Shown here piece after piece: positions 23,601 through 38,470 of a DNA stretch of 64,000 nucleotides (its first letter is position 1; each line of letters begins with the position of its first letter). The stretch comes from Paraescarpia echinospica. Its lineage: Eukaryota > Annelida > Polychaeta > Sabellida > Siboglinidae. Under the pieces are notes generated by a model that searched no databases, was not told where the DNA came from, and worked only from the letters and a program-made list of their open reading frames with translations. A program made the position numbers and the translations under genes. The stretch is from assembly GCA_020002185.1 (NCBI GenBank), contig CM034536.1:8230798-8294797 (forward strand). The letters run 5' to 3'.

Positions 23601-26600
23601 AACTAACAACTCCCTCCAACTAACAACTCCCGTCAACTAACAACTCCCTCCAAATAACAACTCCCTCCAACTAACAATTCCCTCCAACTAAAAACTCCCT
23701 CCAACTAACAACTCCCGTCAACTAACAACTCCCTACAACTAACAACTCCCTCCAACTAACAACTCCCTCCAACTAACAACTCCCTCCAACTAACAATGCC
23801 CTCCAACTAACAACTCCCTCCAACTAACAACTCCCTCCAGCTAACAACGCCCTCCAACTAACAACTCCCTCCAACTAACAACTCCCTCCAACTAACAACT
23901 CCCTCCAACTAACAACTCCCTCCAACTAACAACTCCCTCCAACTAACAACTCCCTTTAACTAACAACTCCCCCCAACTAACAACTTCCTCCAACTAACAA
24001 CTTCCTCCAACTAACAACTTCCTCCAACTAACAACTTCCTCCAACTAACAACGCCCTCCAACTAACAACTCCCTCCAACTAACGATGCCCTCCAACTAAC
24101 AACGCCCTCCAACTAACAACGCCCTCCAACTAACAACTCCCTCCAATTAACAACTCCCTCCAACTAACAGCATCCTCCAATTAACAATGCCCTCCAACTA
24201 ACAACTCCCTCCAACTAACAACTCCCTCCAACTAACAACTCCCTCCAACTAACAACTCCCTCCAACTAACAACTCCCTTTAACTAACAACGCCCTCCAAC
24301 TAACAACTCCCTCCAACTAACAACGCCCTCCAACTAACAACTCCCTCCAACTAACGATGCCCTCCAACTAACAACGCCCTCCAACTAACAACGCCCTCCA
24401 ACTAACAACTCCCTCCAATTAACAACTCCCTCCAACTAACAACTCCCTCCAACTAACAACTCCCTCCAACTAACAACTCCCTCAAATTAACGATGCCCTC
24501 CAACTAATAACGCCCTCCAACTAACAACGCCCTCCAACTAACAACTCCCTCCAATTAACAACTCCCTCCAATTAACAACTCCCTCCAACTAACAGCATCC
24601 TCCAATGAACAATGCCCTCCAACTAACAACTCCCTCCAATTAACAACTCCCTCCAACTATCAGCATCCTCCAACTAACAATGCCCTCCAACTAACAACTC
24701 CCTCCAACTAACAACGTCCTCCAACTAACAACTCCCTCTAATTAACAATTCCCTCCAACTAACAACTCCCTCCAACTAACAACTCCCTCCAACTAACGAT
24801 GCCCTCCAACTAGTAACGCCCTCCAACTAACAACGCTCTCCAACTAACAACTCCCTCCAATTAACAACTCCCTCCAATTAACAACTCCCTCCAAGTAACA
24901 GCATCCTCCAAAGAACAATGCCCTCCAACTAACAACTCCCTCCAACTAACAACTTCCTCCAACTAACAACTCCCTCCAATTAACAACTCCCTCCAACTAA
25001 CAACTCCCTCCAAATAACAACTCCCTCCAACTAACAATTCCCTCCAACTAAAAACTCCCTCCAACTATCAACTCCCTCCAACTAACAACTCCCGTCAACT
25101 AACAACTCCCTACAACTAACAACTCCCTCCAACTAACAACTCCCTACAACTAACAACTCCCTCCAACTAACAACTCCCTCCAACTAACAATGCCATCCAA
25201 CTAACAACTCCCTACAACTAACAACTCCCTCCAAGTAACAACGCCCTCCAACTAACAACGCCCTCCAACTAACAACGCCCTACAACAACTCTCTCCAACT
25301 AACAACGTCCTCCAACTAACAATGCCCTACAACTAACAACTCCCTCCAATTAACAACTCCCTCCAACTAACAACTCCCTCCAACTAACAACTCCCTCCAA
25401 CTAACAACTCTCTCCAACTAACAACTCTCTCCAACTAACAACGTCCTCCAACTAACAACTCCCTCCAATTAACAACTCCCTCCAACTAACAACTCCCTCC
25501 AACTAACAACTCCCTCCAACTAACAACTCTCTCCAACTAACAACGTCCTCCAACTAACAACTCCCTCCAACTAACAACTCCCTCCAACTAACAACTCCCT
25601 CCAACTAACAACTCTCTCCAACTAACAACGTCCTCCAACTAACAACTCCCTACAACTAACAACTCCCTCCAATTAACAACTCCCTCCAACTAACAACTCC
25701 CTCCAACTAACAACTCCGTACAACTAACAACTCCCTCCAATTAACAACTCCGTCCAACTAACAACGCCCTCCAACTAACAACGCCCTACAACTAACAACG
25801 CCCTCCAACTAACAACGCCCTACAACTTTGGGCAAAATATTTCCTGTAATACGAGTCATTGTGATGACATATCTTTCAATAGAATAAGGGTTAATATTTA
25901 ATGTTGCGCTTGTATAATATCTGATTTCTCACCTGTCCACTCCGCTGTAGTACACGGTACGTGTGGCGGGATTGTAGGCGATGGCCACAAAGTTTGAGAA
26001 ATAACCGTTGCCCTGCACCAATGTATAGACATCCTTGTCTGGAGTTCCATCAAGTCCAATCATCTTGACACTCCCCATGTCAGCAAATAGCAGAAAGTTG
26101 CTTGGAACTGAAGAAAACAGAATATCAAAAATGCATCTATGATGTGGGAGAGTCTACAGAACTGCTCAAAGCACTTTACACTTTACTCCCTCACAGACCT
26201 GTTCTATTGAACACCATCTCGATTTGCTGCACTTAATGCGTGAAGACTATTTGTACACAAATATCCACCAGTGTATATAGCCAGGTACTCATTCATACAG
26301 CTGAGTGAATTGGAGCAAATTAGAGTGAACGAACTTGCCCAAAGTTTGACACCACAGCACAGGATTCGAACCCGGGTTCTCTCAGTCGAGAGTCCGAAGC
26401 TCTAGCCAATGTGATTTGGGAGTTTTCATGCAATTCGGAGAGTAGAATGTGAGTGACAGATAGAGGGAGTGGATGGAAGTTGGTGGTGGAGACGGCAGTA
26501 TGGGATTAGTAACGCAAGAGGGAAAACAAAAGATCGAAGACCAGTATTGGTAAGAAAGAGTGCAAAACACATGCATTATATTTAGTTTGTTGGGTTTGGC

Positions 26601-29600
26601 AATTTTTGAAGTGACATGACTGTATATCTACATAGAATATGCCTTACATTTACTTCTTGAGATATGTTAATACTATATGTTAGTATCATGAATTTATTTC
26701 TACACCATTATTTATTGAGAAAGCATAGTAATTGCATTTTACCAAAAAAACTAAAAACCAGAAACTATATATACAACATTGTTAAAAGATGGACTATTTT
26801 ATATATTGGCTAGTGTTCTCCTACTATACTGATTAATGTGTACAATTCTAGCAATACCAATAAGTTTTCAATACAGCCTAATTAACTACATGTTACCATA
26901 CCATTAGCCTGTTAATGGTTTCTATTTCAACATTCTCAGTGCTCTTGCAATGCCAAACGTGAAGTTGTTCTGAACTGGTAGGTACTTAAGTACTTTGATT
27001 ATTGTTGATTACATGTTACATGTTATTACATGTTATTACATTCCTCACAGGATATCTGTAGTCAGTGTTAATGGCATAATACTTACCATTACAAGCCTTC
27101 AAATTTGTCTGGAGAATCTTCGGTTTGTATGAGTTACACGTGCATGTGGTGCCATTTGTTGGTGTCACCAGGCAGATGTCCCCGCAGTCACTCGTAGAAC
27201 AGGTGTCGATACCTGCAGAAAGATAGAGGTATAAATTACATTCAAATTACGTAAAGTTTTTAAACGACTATTGTGAAATCTCAGTGTGCAGTTATTTATT
27301 GCTATCATTTTAACACAGTGCTTAGAAATAACAAATGTGTTAGTGTTCACTACTGGCTCCTTTTTTGTTAGTCTAATGCTGCCAAGAATATCTCAAGTGT
27401 TTTTTAAATGTTGATAACCTACCAAGAAAAAAACATGTGTTTTTTTTCCTTTAAAATTCCTTGAACTCATTAACCTTAAAACTAAAAAATCGTACACACC
27501 TGCTACAAAACATGAATCACACAAAACAAATACACAGCTGCCACATTTATAGAAAAATAACAATATTAATTTCTTGCCTTTTGCATTTATTCCAATATGC
27601 CAGCCACTGCTTGTTCTGTCGTATTCGTTCTATTAAGCGTACATGCCTTAATTAGCATGCCCCGTTTAGCAGCATCTGACACCATGACAGCGATCTCCAA
27701 CGCCAACCTTGACTGTTGAATCCATTGTAATTTAATTTCTACCAATATCACACTAGATTCAAAGCTTGGTGATGAAAAAATATCTAAAGGTCCACCTAAA
27801 TTATCAGACTTTACAGTGTTCTGGTGTCATGTTGCTCATATGTAAGATGCATAAATCACTTGCCAGTCATGTCTGCTGAGATGGCTGTACATGGGTACCT
27901 CAGTCACCTACAAAATGGGTGCACACCCCTGTACATTTACAGGAAGGCAGCATTTGACATATTTCCGAGTCTCAAGTAGTTATTTGTTAAGAATATCGTA
28001 AACTTAATAGAACGAATACGGTGTATGTACTGAGACGCACCGAATGTTTTTGAGACTGGGGTGAAGAACAGAGCCATCGGTGTGTTGACGTCTGACATCA
28101 CGATTGTCTCTGTTTGTCCAGATATGGTCACAGATATAATGGCATTTTTCTCCCAGTCACTCACGTATATTTTGTCACTGGACACTGCTAGTCCAAAAGG
28201 CAGCTGAAACACACACAAACTGTCTGTCAAATGAACATTTCAACTGTGCATCGTTCAATATAATCCGCTGTTAAATTTAACAAGCTATTTCAAAATGCAA
28301 AAATGTCCGCCGTACCACTGAGGAAACTATTTCTGTGACACAACTGCGAAATGTCCCACAGGCACGTTTTAGTGTTGACAGTTTTCAGTATACAAGATCA
28401 TAGTTAAGGAATTAAATTGATTTTAAAGAGTAAAATCAGGTTTATCATAAGGATCGATGTCAGTGAAACAGTCCCAAGGACCTAATAATCAGGGTTATCA
28501 GCTCATGAGGATGTCAGTGAAACAGTCCCAAGGACCCAATAATCAGGGTTATCACCTCATAAGGATGTTAGTGAAACAGTCCCAAGGACCCAATAATCAG
28601 GGTTATCAGCTCATAAAGATGTCAGTGAAACAGTCCCGAGGACCCAATAATCAGGGTTATCAGCTCATAAGGATGTTAGTGAAACAGTCCCAAGGACCCA
28701 ATAATCAGGGTTATCACCTCATAAGGATGTCAGTGAAACAGTCCCAAGGACCCAATAATCGGGATACTTCAGCATCCAGGCATCATTTCAGATGAAAGTA
28801 ATTTGAAATGATAATATACCCCAATATGTGCATAATTCATTTATCCGGAAATCCCATTAATCCGGACACATACCGAGGGATCAGTGTCTGGATTAACACT
28901 GTCATACCAGCGGCAAACACTGGTGAACACACATAAACCCGTTTAACCTTTAACAAGCCAAAATCTAATATGGCCGCACCATGGGAAATCATGTTGCCTG
29001 TATAGGGAGTAGTTTTCAGCCATTAAGTGACCATTAGTTAAGGGATAAAATCGCATTAAGTGGATTACTACTCTAGAGAGGTTATTTCAATTAATGCAAC
29101 GGAAATCTGGTCGCTAATGGCAAGTGACCCTTGTAAGATGGCAGGACGTGTAAGTCATTATTGTTGGCTGAATTAATGCTGCATACGAACTCAATAGCAA
29201 ACTACAACAAAGGTGATCCTTCAAGCATCACAAGCAACTAACATACACACAGTATATATTCCTGCACATCAAATGATTGCCAACACAGCAACCTCAGTTA
29301 GCCCTACCTTGAGTGAGAGACCCGGCACTTCTCCCAAATCTTTCCCATCCTTGTCACTCTTGTACAGTGCACCTGTTTTCTTCACCTGTGGGTAGTTTGT
29401 ATCTCCCCTGTTTGTTTTATCATGTGAGTCGACCACATACAGCTTGCCACTCGGGCCCACCGCCAATCCATTGGGGTTGTCCATGTTTTGAAGGAGAACG
29501 CGTGGCTCAGTTCCATCGAGGTTTGTCCTCACGACAGAGGCTTGAGAGCCCCAGCTCGTGTAGTAGAGGTGACTGAAAGCGGCGGGGGACAGGGGTGTGA

Positions 29601-32600
29601 TGTATACACTATATCAGCTCATTAAGAGACAGTTTGAATGTATACTTAGTTGGGTGTTTCATTTTTATGCATCCTGTACGTGGTGTGTGTTTGTGTGTGT
29701 ATGTGTGCATGTGTACGTGCGTGCGAGAGAGCGACATATAATGAATGAGATAGTGAGTTAGTGAGTGTGTATGTATGTGTGTTTGTGTGTGCACACGTAT
29801 GTATGTATTTAAGTTTGGTGTATGTGCAAGTGTCAATGTGTGCATGTCTACTTGTGTGCATACATATGTATATACATGTGTGTGTATGAGCGTGTATGCG
29901 TGCGTGTGTGTGTGCATACGTGCATGCATTATCTATAAAACATCAATGCATTTAGCAGGGCTAAAATCCAGTATCACTAAAACATAAAACTGTCTAATAT
30001 CAAATCAGTTCAAGTGCTTTTTAAATTGTTTAATATTTATTATTTAAAGTATTAATAAAAATGTTTTGTAAACCTTAAGGAAAATAGAGGTCACAAAGAA
30101 GCTTTAATATAAATGCAGTCTAGATTGGATTTAAGAAAGGATAAAGGGTTTACGAAGGATCATAAATTGACTCTTGACAAATTAATGACTGCCTACTTTA
30201 TTTGTTTACTTGCACAAGTTTGTTTACTTTGTATAACAATCTTTTTAGAACTTGCTAAAAGGGAGAAAAAAAACCTGAATTGTCATGAATGTACACATGC
30301 TGCCACCTAGTGTTGTTTTATCACACCACAGATGACCTACTTCTGGTCAGTGTCGACCCACAGTGCTCGTGGCTTCTCTGCTCGTGTGATGACTGTTCTC
30401 AGTCCAGTGCCGTCAAACTTGATTGTCTCGATACGATGCCATGTGTAGGCCGTGCCATTGACATGAGTTGTTCCCATGTTGGAGAAGTACAGACGGCCAT
30501 GTTTCGCATCAACGCTCAAACCTGGGTGTAAATGACATGTCATTAACATCTGAGATAACATCGTATACATCTGACTGGTGATGTGCACGACGAAATAGCA
30601 GAGTTCTTCTACGGAAACCATTGAGCACTCGGAGAAGAGGCTGCCCTAACACGACTCTTAGAGATATCACTGGGAAGGACATTGGTCTTACCAATGCAAT
30701 TTCAGACAGAAAACATTATAAATACCCGGTTGTGCCACCATGTAAAGTGAAGGACTAATGTAAGTAACATCTGTGATATATGAAAGAAAATCTGTTGTTA
30801 CTTAAATACTTAAAAGTTTGCCTCTTTAATTCAATTTTTTCTCACATTTCATTTCATAATTTTGCAAAACATTGAACTTATCCACTACAATATACTAGCT
30901 CACTTCTACAAATTTTTGTTTAGTTTTTTATGAAATCATCAAAAAATTATTACCTGGTAAATTATCTTGACCAGATGCAGTCAAAATTGGCAAAAGCTCC
31001 AAGTTCTACTCTCATGACAGGCAAAATTCTATCAATATTCCCCCACCATTCCATACCCTAAAAACTAAAATTTTGATCTGCTCTTAATTATTTTGGATAT
31101 TTTTTTCATTTGAATGTAATAAAAGTAGATTTCTGAGCATGTGTCCACATACGCAATAATGTCCAGCAAAAAGAATGGCCTCCGCAATCCTTGTGAGACA
31201 ATGTAGCTTGGTGGTAGAATGACAGAGACAATCACATTTATGCAACCACCCCCATACACTGTACTTTTATTTCAGGTAAAAACAATGTAAATTAAAATAT
31301 TCATTAAAAGGAAACAAGTTTTAAAACTGTAAATATGTTTAAAAATATAAGTTAAACATAAAAAACGAGTTAAATATATAAAAGAATTGTAATAAATAAA
31401 TATATGTACATTATAAAATACATTTACCTATCTAGACTATGCGGTCTATTAACAACATTTATACAATTCCAATTCATTTTTAGTGGTGTATATAACGTCT
31501 AAAAACCATAAAAATCTAAGGCAATCGGGCATCAAGTATATCTATGGAATTATTTACAAACATACTACTTGCTACTTGTTTTACTTGCATTGTCCAATTG
31601 ATAGCATCCTAAGATCTGTAAACCTACCATCGACAATGCCAATGGAATGTGTGGATGATCTGAGGAAGATCTTGTGGTTGGATCCATCAAAATTGGCCTG
31701 GTGCACAGTGTGTTCATACACGTCACTCCAATACACAACCTGCACGAGACACAACCCTTCAATATCATTGCTACTACAAAGTAAACTGTGATAGAACCTT
31801 ATTATTATAGTATACCCGGTAGTTAAATTGTTCTGAATATTTCAAATCGATCTGACAACTTTGTTTTTGAGTTTTGGCCTATGACACGTTTCACTGATAT
31901 TTTACAGGAAATTTATTTTCAATTTAATTGCTGGTTTTGTGAGTTCAATTCCTAGGCTGTTTCTTTTTTCCTGGAAGAGTCCAAACAACATTTCAATATC
32001 ATATTTTTTACACTGACATGTTTCTTTCAACCTGCTAGAAAATTCATGATATATAAAAGACCTTACCTTGTTTATGGATGTTATAAGAGACCTGACCTTG
32101 TAGTGGGGTCATAAAAATAACACCCTTATTAATTGGGTCATAAGAGTATCGATCTTATTAATGGGATCATAAGAGTATTGACCTTATTAATGGGATCATA
32201 AGAATAATGATTGATGGGATCATAAGAGACCTGACCTTGTTAGTAGGGTCATAAGACTACTGACCTTGTGAATGGGGTTATAAGAGTACTAATGACCTTG
32301 TGAACGGGGTCATACGACTATTGACCTTGTGAACATGGTCATAATACTAACAACATTATTAATGGGTTATAAGAGTAACGACCTTATTAATAGCATCATA
32401 AGAGATTGATCTTGTTAATGGGGTTATAGTATTACAGACCTTGTGAACCGGGTCATATGCCACAGCCACTGGTCTGAGACTCCGACCAATGAGGTAGCGG
32501 TCAGTCGTGTGGGCACCATTCGGGTCAATGAAGCCAACAACCCCCTCATCAGCCAGAACGTACAACAGCACCCCATTGGCCGGCTCTGAAAGTGACGGGA

Positions 32601-35600
32601 CACAGCTGCATCAACATGGGGACAGGTCATTATTTCATTTATGGGTTTATGATATTGAAAAGGCATCTGTTTCAAGGATTTATTAAACCAATCAGAAAAT
32701 AGTTTAGCTCAGGAAAACGGAACATCAGTGCATGGTATGAAATTTTCTGATTCGGTTTGAGCAATATTTTGCATGCAAAAATAGGATTTTGTAAACAGTA
32801 TATATGTTGAAGGAACATATTTTATATATTTATCTGACACATGCAAGATCATATCTAGGATTTATAATAATATTACCGGGTAATAGGAGTTCTTCTTTGC
32901 TTTGTTATCTCTAGCTTCGTTACTTAATTAGTATCTTCACAAATAAAAAAAGTAAATTTTTGGACAAACCAAAAAAGCACACATAAATGATGACAGAAAT
33001 AAACTAATAAACTCACCGAGACAATTGTTCGCGTTAGTGTCAAGAGCCAGGCCTCCGAAGCTTGGACACGCACATCGTGAAGTCGTTTTATCCTTTGGAA
33101 GACAGATGTGGCTACATGATGAACGCTGACAGTCACTGGTTCCTGAAACCCAAGGGAAAATGTGCATTTCTTAAGGGTGTATTGAACTAATTTTTATGAT
33201 AGTAAAACTACCTCAGATGTTTTCTTTTAAAAAATCAATGCAACTGTTTTATCAAAAATTATCTAAATAAACGTGACATTTGTCCAAAATGCAGTGGTCA
33301 GTAAAATAATATAATGAATAGTTTTTACAAAAAAGTTTGAGGGTGTGCATCAACTTAAACATAACTCAGCAAAATTGTAGACAATTTGTAGACATTGCAA
33401 ACAATGTAGTCAGGTATCTTAGCAACATATTTTTGGGATATGGGGACAGATCGGATAGAAGCACCAAACTCTTTAATAATTTATTCCCCTTGAGCCAAGA
33501 TATGCTGTTTTTTTTACCACCGTTATGGTGGTAGTGGTAAATATAGTGCAGTCATGTAGTTAGTCATGTTAGTAATTAGATGTCACAGAAGTAATAGCCT
33601 TAGCAATTGTAGGCATTGCTTAACAATACTGTTGGGGCCGGCATGCTTGGTGTGGACATGGATTGATGTATGTATATATGGTGTTTAATATGTGTTAGTG
33701 AATAAATGTCATTAAGTTGGCTTGTTTCAAACAACATTGGTCTTGTATCGTTGCTATGCACAGAAAGGTGTATGTGACATGGGCGCATACACGTATAGAT
33801 ATAATTCGTAGATCTTCACCATTTCTTTAGTTTGCCATCTAATAATACAGCTTGATATCACAATGTAGTAAGAAATTATGGCTTTTACAGCACAGGGTGT
33901 AATGGCAGACTCTTCACGTCCCGAGTCCAGCCTCATGTGTGGATTCAGTGCGCTTTGGTCACTTCAGTGTATGCATTCTAGGTTTCTCATACTGCCTTCC
34001 AACCACTGCCGAAGAATGCAGACGTCGTTTTGCATCTCGGCTAAACCATGGAAACTGAGAAGAACGTCGACTTGTATTTTCACAGAGTATGACAGATATT
34101 ATTACCATTATGATGAATAAAGTTATTTCATGTCCAAAAGGCCATCCAAATGTATGCAGCTGAAGAAAAATGTGCCTAGCTTGTACATCTTAATTATCGG
34201 ACGTACAGGGCAACCCTTGTCCACAGTGCATATAAATATGGTGTTTGTCCCCTTTCCAAAACATTCCGCACGTGGACCAGCAGTTGCAAGTCACCTTCCT
34301 TGAAGTCACACTGTGACATATCATAGTTGCACAACTGATGACCACTGAGGTGCCTGATGTGGCAAACATTTCCCTTCAACCTGGATAATGGATATTTGAT
34401 GGAGAAAGATGCAAATAGCTCATGTTTCTTAGTGACTTTGCAATGGAAGTATATGCAGTTTATTGGAAGTACCTGTTATCCCAGGTTACCTTCATCCGAG
34501 TCTCGTTACCACACTGCTCTCTTGTGGATTATTTGATGCTGCTGGGGAGGTACGTATCCCAGACAATCTCAATACTGTTGGAATTAACTATGTGCTTCAT
34601 GATGCGAGGAATAACAACAGTGTCTGCACTCATCAACCGTGGTGAGGTACTACGTTGGTTGAGGAAAGGAGATGGGAAGGAGGGAGGGTACGAAGGAGTT
34701 TCTTATCTGAAACATGCATGCATGTAAAGGTTCTTTGCTGCAAAACAATGTACAACCGAAAGAGGGTCAATAATTCTTCAGCATTTAAATCTTTTCTGCC
34801 TGCTTGGTTTTGGACTGAGGCATAGCCATAGGACGTTTGTAGAGGGTGACTGAGGTCTTCTTTAATTGGACATGGATGGAATGCGTGATGTCAATGATCA
34901 CCGATTTATCATTGTTGTCATACTAATCTTTGCCCAGTGCTTCGATCACATGGGCGGTGTTTGCTACAAAGAAGCTTTTCTTGTGAAGCCTGCATTCCTC
35001 AACTTCGGGAAGATATGCATTCTCAATCTCTGATAATTGTTCTAGGAAATAGCAAACATGTGTTGCTTTTTTCCGGTTTGTCACATATCACGTGAAACAA
35101 ATTCAGTAAAATGGGATTAATTAATGGTATTTCAGTGGGGTGAACAATTATGAACCCTCAAATTTGTACTGACACCGATCAAAAAGTGAAATGTTATTAT
35201 TGATGGAGCAACAAAAATGTGGTGCTTTAAACTTAGCTGGCTTATCCCTTGAAACATGTAGTAAAAAAGCATATATCGGTGCAATGGCAGGCTGTGGCAG
35301 GCGAATAGTTTCAGTAACTGGACTAGTCCATGTTTAGAGGAGCAATCCCATTGGACTAGTTGTGATTATGTGAATTAATTTAAGCGGTGTACATGCTAGT
35401 TTGGTGTTGTGATGGAATAAAACAAAATAAGACAATAAGGTAGCATTTTATCACACACAGGTAAATATTCCGTTCAACCGTCGAATAGGAAACTTGCTGA
35501 ACGCGGTGAATGTAAATGGCGGCTGTTTACATCCGGTTAGAATAGGTAGTGCCACCTAGCGACCATGAGTGATGAGCGACATGGACCAACATACATGCGC

Positions 35601-38439
35601 GGGTTACAGATATAGTTACGCGCTATCCCATCGTAGTTGCGTTATTCCCACATCGGGTGATTATCTTAGCATGTTATCAAACGCCAGCAATGTTACTGAT
35701 TGTTCAGTCATCGGCTAATGAAACGTCGGCGTCAGGCTTCAAATTCTGCCGACATCGCCTTGTCGACCACTGCTGTTTGCTGTCCCTGATTAAACCAAAG
35801 TTATTTCTTCTGACTACTTTGCAATTGGATCTACGAAATCACGTGTGTGTTTCTATTAACGACACATTTAGTTGAACATTTAATTGAAATAAGAAGCAGC
35901 TTGTTTTCTTGATTAAATAAAGCCATTTTTAGTTTTACTATGTGCCACAACTGTCACACACACACATATATATATACATATATATATATATATACATATG
36001 ATACAACAGTATGGTCGTATCCGGTACAATTATTTTTAAGGACTAGTAAAAAAATATCAGGACTTAAGTTGTTTCTGGGTCAGCCAGTCTGACAGACTAC
36101 CTGTCAGCTAAAGTTATCATGCACCTTGAATGGGGGGAATGTATGGACCCACCTAAAAATGTGCTGGCACTAATAACAAAAATTTAAATATCAGTGTTAT
36201 GGGAAACCACCAAAATTTGCTACATTTGTCCAGTCTGTAACATGTCTTGGGAAAGTGTCATAAAACGGCACAGGGCTAAAGGTTCAGTTGGGGGATGAGA
36301 AATTATGGATCCACCCAAAACATTTGCTAATTCTGATGAAACAATGTAATCGTGTTGTTAAGGAAGCAGCAAAAACAAGGTGGTGCTTTTATTTGGTATG
36401 CCCCATATAACTCCATGAAAAAATGTAGTAAAACAGCATATTTCGGTCCAATAAGGGGTAAAAACTGATAGACCCACCAAAACAATTTGCTAACTCCAAT
36501 CATAAAAATGAAATATTACTGTTTAATTAAGTAACATATTTGGCACTTTTATCCGGTCTGTACCATTCCCTGAAGAAAAAAACAAGTAGTGCTTTTATCC
36601 GGTCTGTCCCCATCAAGTTGCTAAAAGTTAAAGTTAGTTGCACAATCAATAATAATAGTACCATTGACCATTAAATATCCACAGTTATTTCTACCGTAAA
36701 AAGGGTGCAAGTAGGTGGAACAAATGTACAAGTAGGTGGACTAAATGCACATGTAGGAGGACCAAACAGAAAATATGAGGACCAAACACACAAGTAGGAA
36801 GACCATACAGACAAGTAGGATGACCATACACACAAATAGGAGGATCACATAGACAAGTAGGAAGACCAAACACACAAGTAGGAGATCAAACACACAAGTA
36901 GTAGGACCAGCCACACCAGTAGGACCAAATTAACAAGTAAGAGAACCATACACACAAGTAGGAGGACCATACACATAATTAGTAGGACCAGACACACAAG
37001 TAGGAGGACCAAATGCACACGCAGGAGGACCACACACACACACAAGTAGGAGGACCGAACAAATAAATAGAAGACCAAACACACAAATAGTAGGACCAGA
37101 CACACAAGTAGGAGGACCAAATGCACAAGCAGTAGGACCAGACACAAGTAGTATGACCAGACACACAAGTAGTAGGACCAGGCACAGAAATAGTAGGACC
37201 AAACACACAAGTAGGAGGACCATACACACAAGTAGGAAGACTAAACACAAATAGGTGGACCAAACACACAAGCAGGATGACTAAACACACAAGTAGGAAG
37301 ACCAAACAGACAAGTAGGATGACCAAACACACTAATAGGAGGACCAAACACACAAGTAGGTGGATCAAATACACAAGTAGGAGGACCAAACCCACAAGTA
37401 GGAGACCAAACGCACAAGTAGTAGGACCCGATACACAAATATTAAGACCAGACACAAGTAGGAGGAGCAAACACACAAGTAGGAGGACCAAATGCACAAG
37501 TAGGAGGACCAAACACACAAGTAGGAGGACCAAATGCACAAGTAGGAGGACCAAACACACAAGTTGCAGGACCCAACACACAAGTAGGAGGACCAAACAC
37601 ACAAGTAGCAGGAACAGACACACAGGTAGGAGGACCAAACACAAGCAGGAGGACCAAATGCACACATAGGAGGACCATATACACAAGTAGCAGGACCAAA
37701 CACACAAGTAGGAGGACAAAACATTCATGTAGGAGGACCAAACACACAAGTTGCAGGACCAAACACACAAGTAGGAGGACCAAACACACAAGTAGGAGGA
37801 CAAAACACTCAAGTAGGAGGACCAAACACACAAGTAGGAGGACCATACACACAAGTAGCAGGACCAAACACAAGTAGGAGGACCAAATGCACACATAGGA
37901 GGACCATATATATAATTAGCAAGACAAAACACACAAGTAGGAGACCAGACACACAAGTAGGAGACCAAACACACAAGTAGGAGATCAAACATACAAGTAG
38001 GTGGATCAACTACATAATCTATAGAAATCTATAGATTTCTATTGAAACCTACAGAAATTTCTACAGAAATTTCTGCTACGGGTTATCTGCAGTAGAGACT
38101 TGCCGGCCGGTTGGAGACTTGCATCAGCGTAATTGAGACTGAAGACAGCGTCGGAGCCAAGGAGAGTGAGGCTGGTCTCACTTAGGTCACTGCCATCGAC
38201 ATTCACCGAGATGATGTTGGCCTGTCTCCACACCGACACCATTGACTGGCCCGAACTGGTAATGGCCAGCCCAAACACAGGGTTGTTGTTGTCAGTCTTT
38301 GCCTTCAATGTTGCCACCTTCTGGTCGTGGCTGCCATCCAACTCACATTGCCAGAGTTCCTGGCTGTAGGCATCTACCCAGTATAGCTTCCTGCAACAGA
38401 TAACATAAGCAGTAGCAGCAGCAGCAGCAGCAGCAGTAC

Positions 38440-38470
<31 letters not shown>

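Noticed and set aside
26340..26405. tRNA gene suggested by a perfect B box (GGTTCGAATCC)
   Set aside because: The A box and cloverleaf are degraded, and the sequence continues into a body shared with two other copies, so it is the head of a SINE.
33878..34727. Possible short genes on both strands in intron 6
   Set aside because: ORFs of 60-101 codons with no recognisable motif, no splice-compatible phase with the receptor, and expected by chance at this base composition.
36691..37992. 337-codon minus-strand ORF of Val-Trp-Ser-Ser-Tyr-Leu repeats
   Set aside because: It is the translation of a 21-bp (7-codon) minisatellite, with similar openness in the other frames. It looks superficially membrane-like only because of composition.
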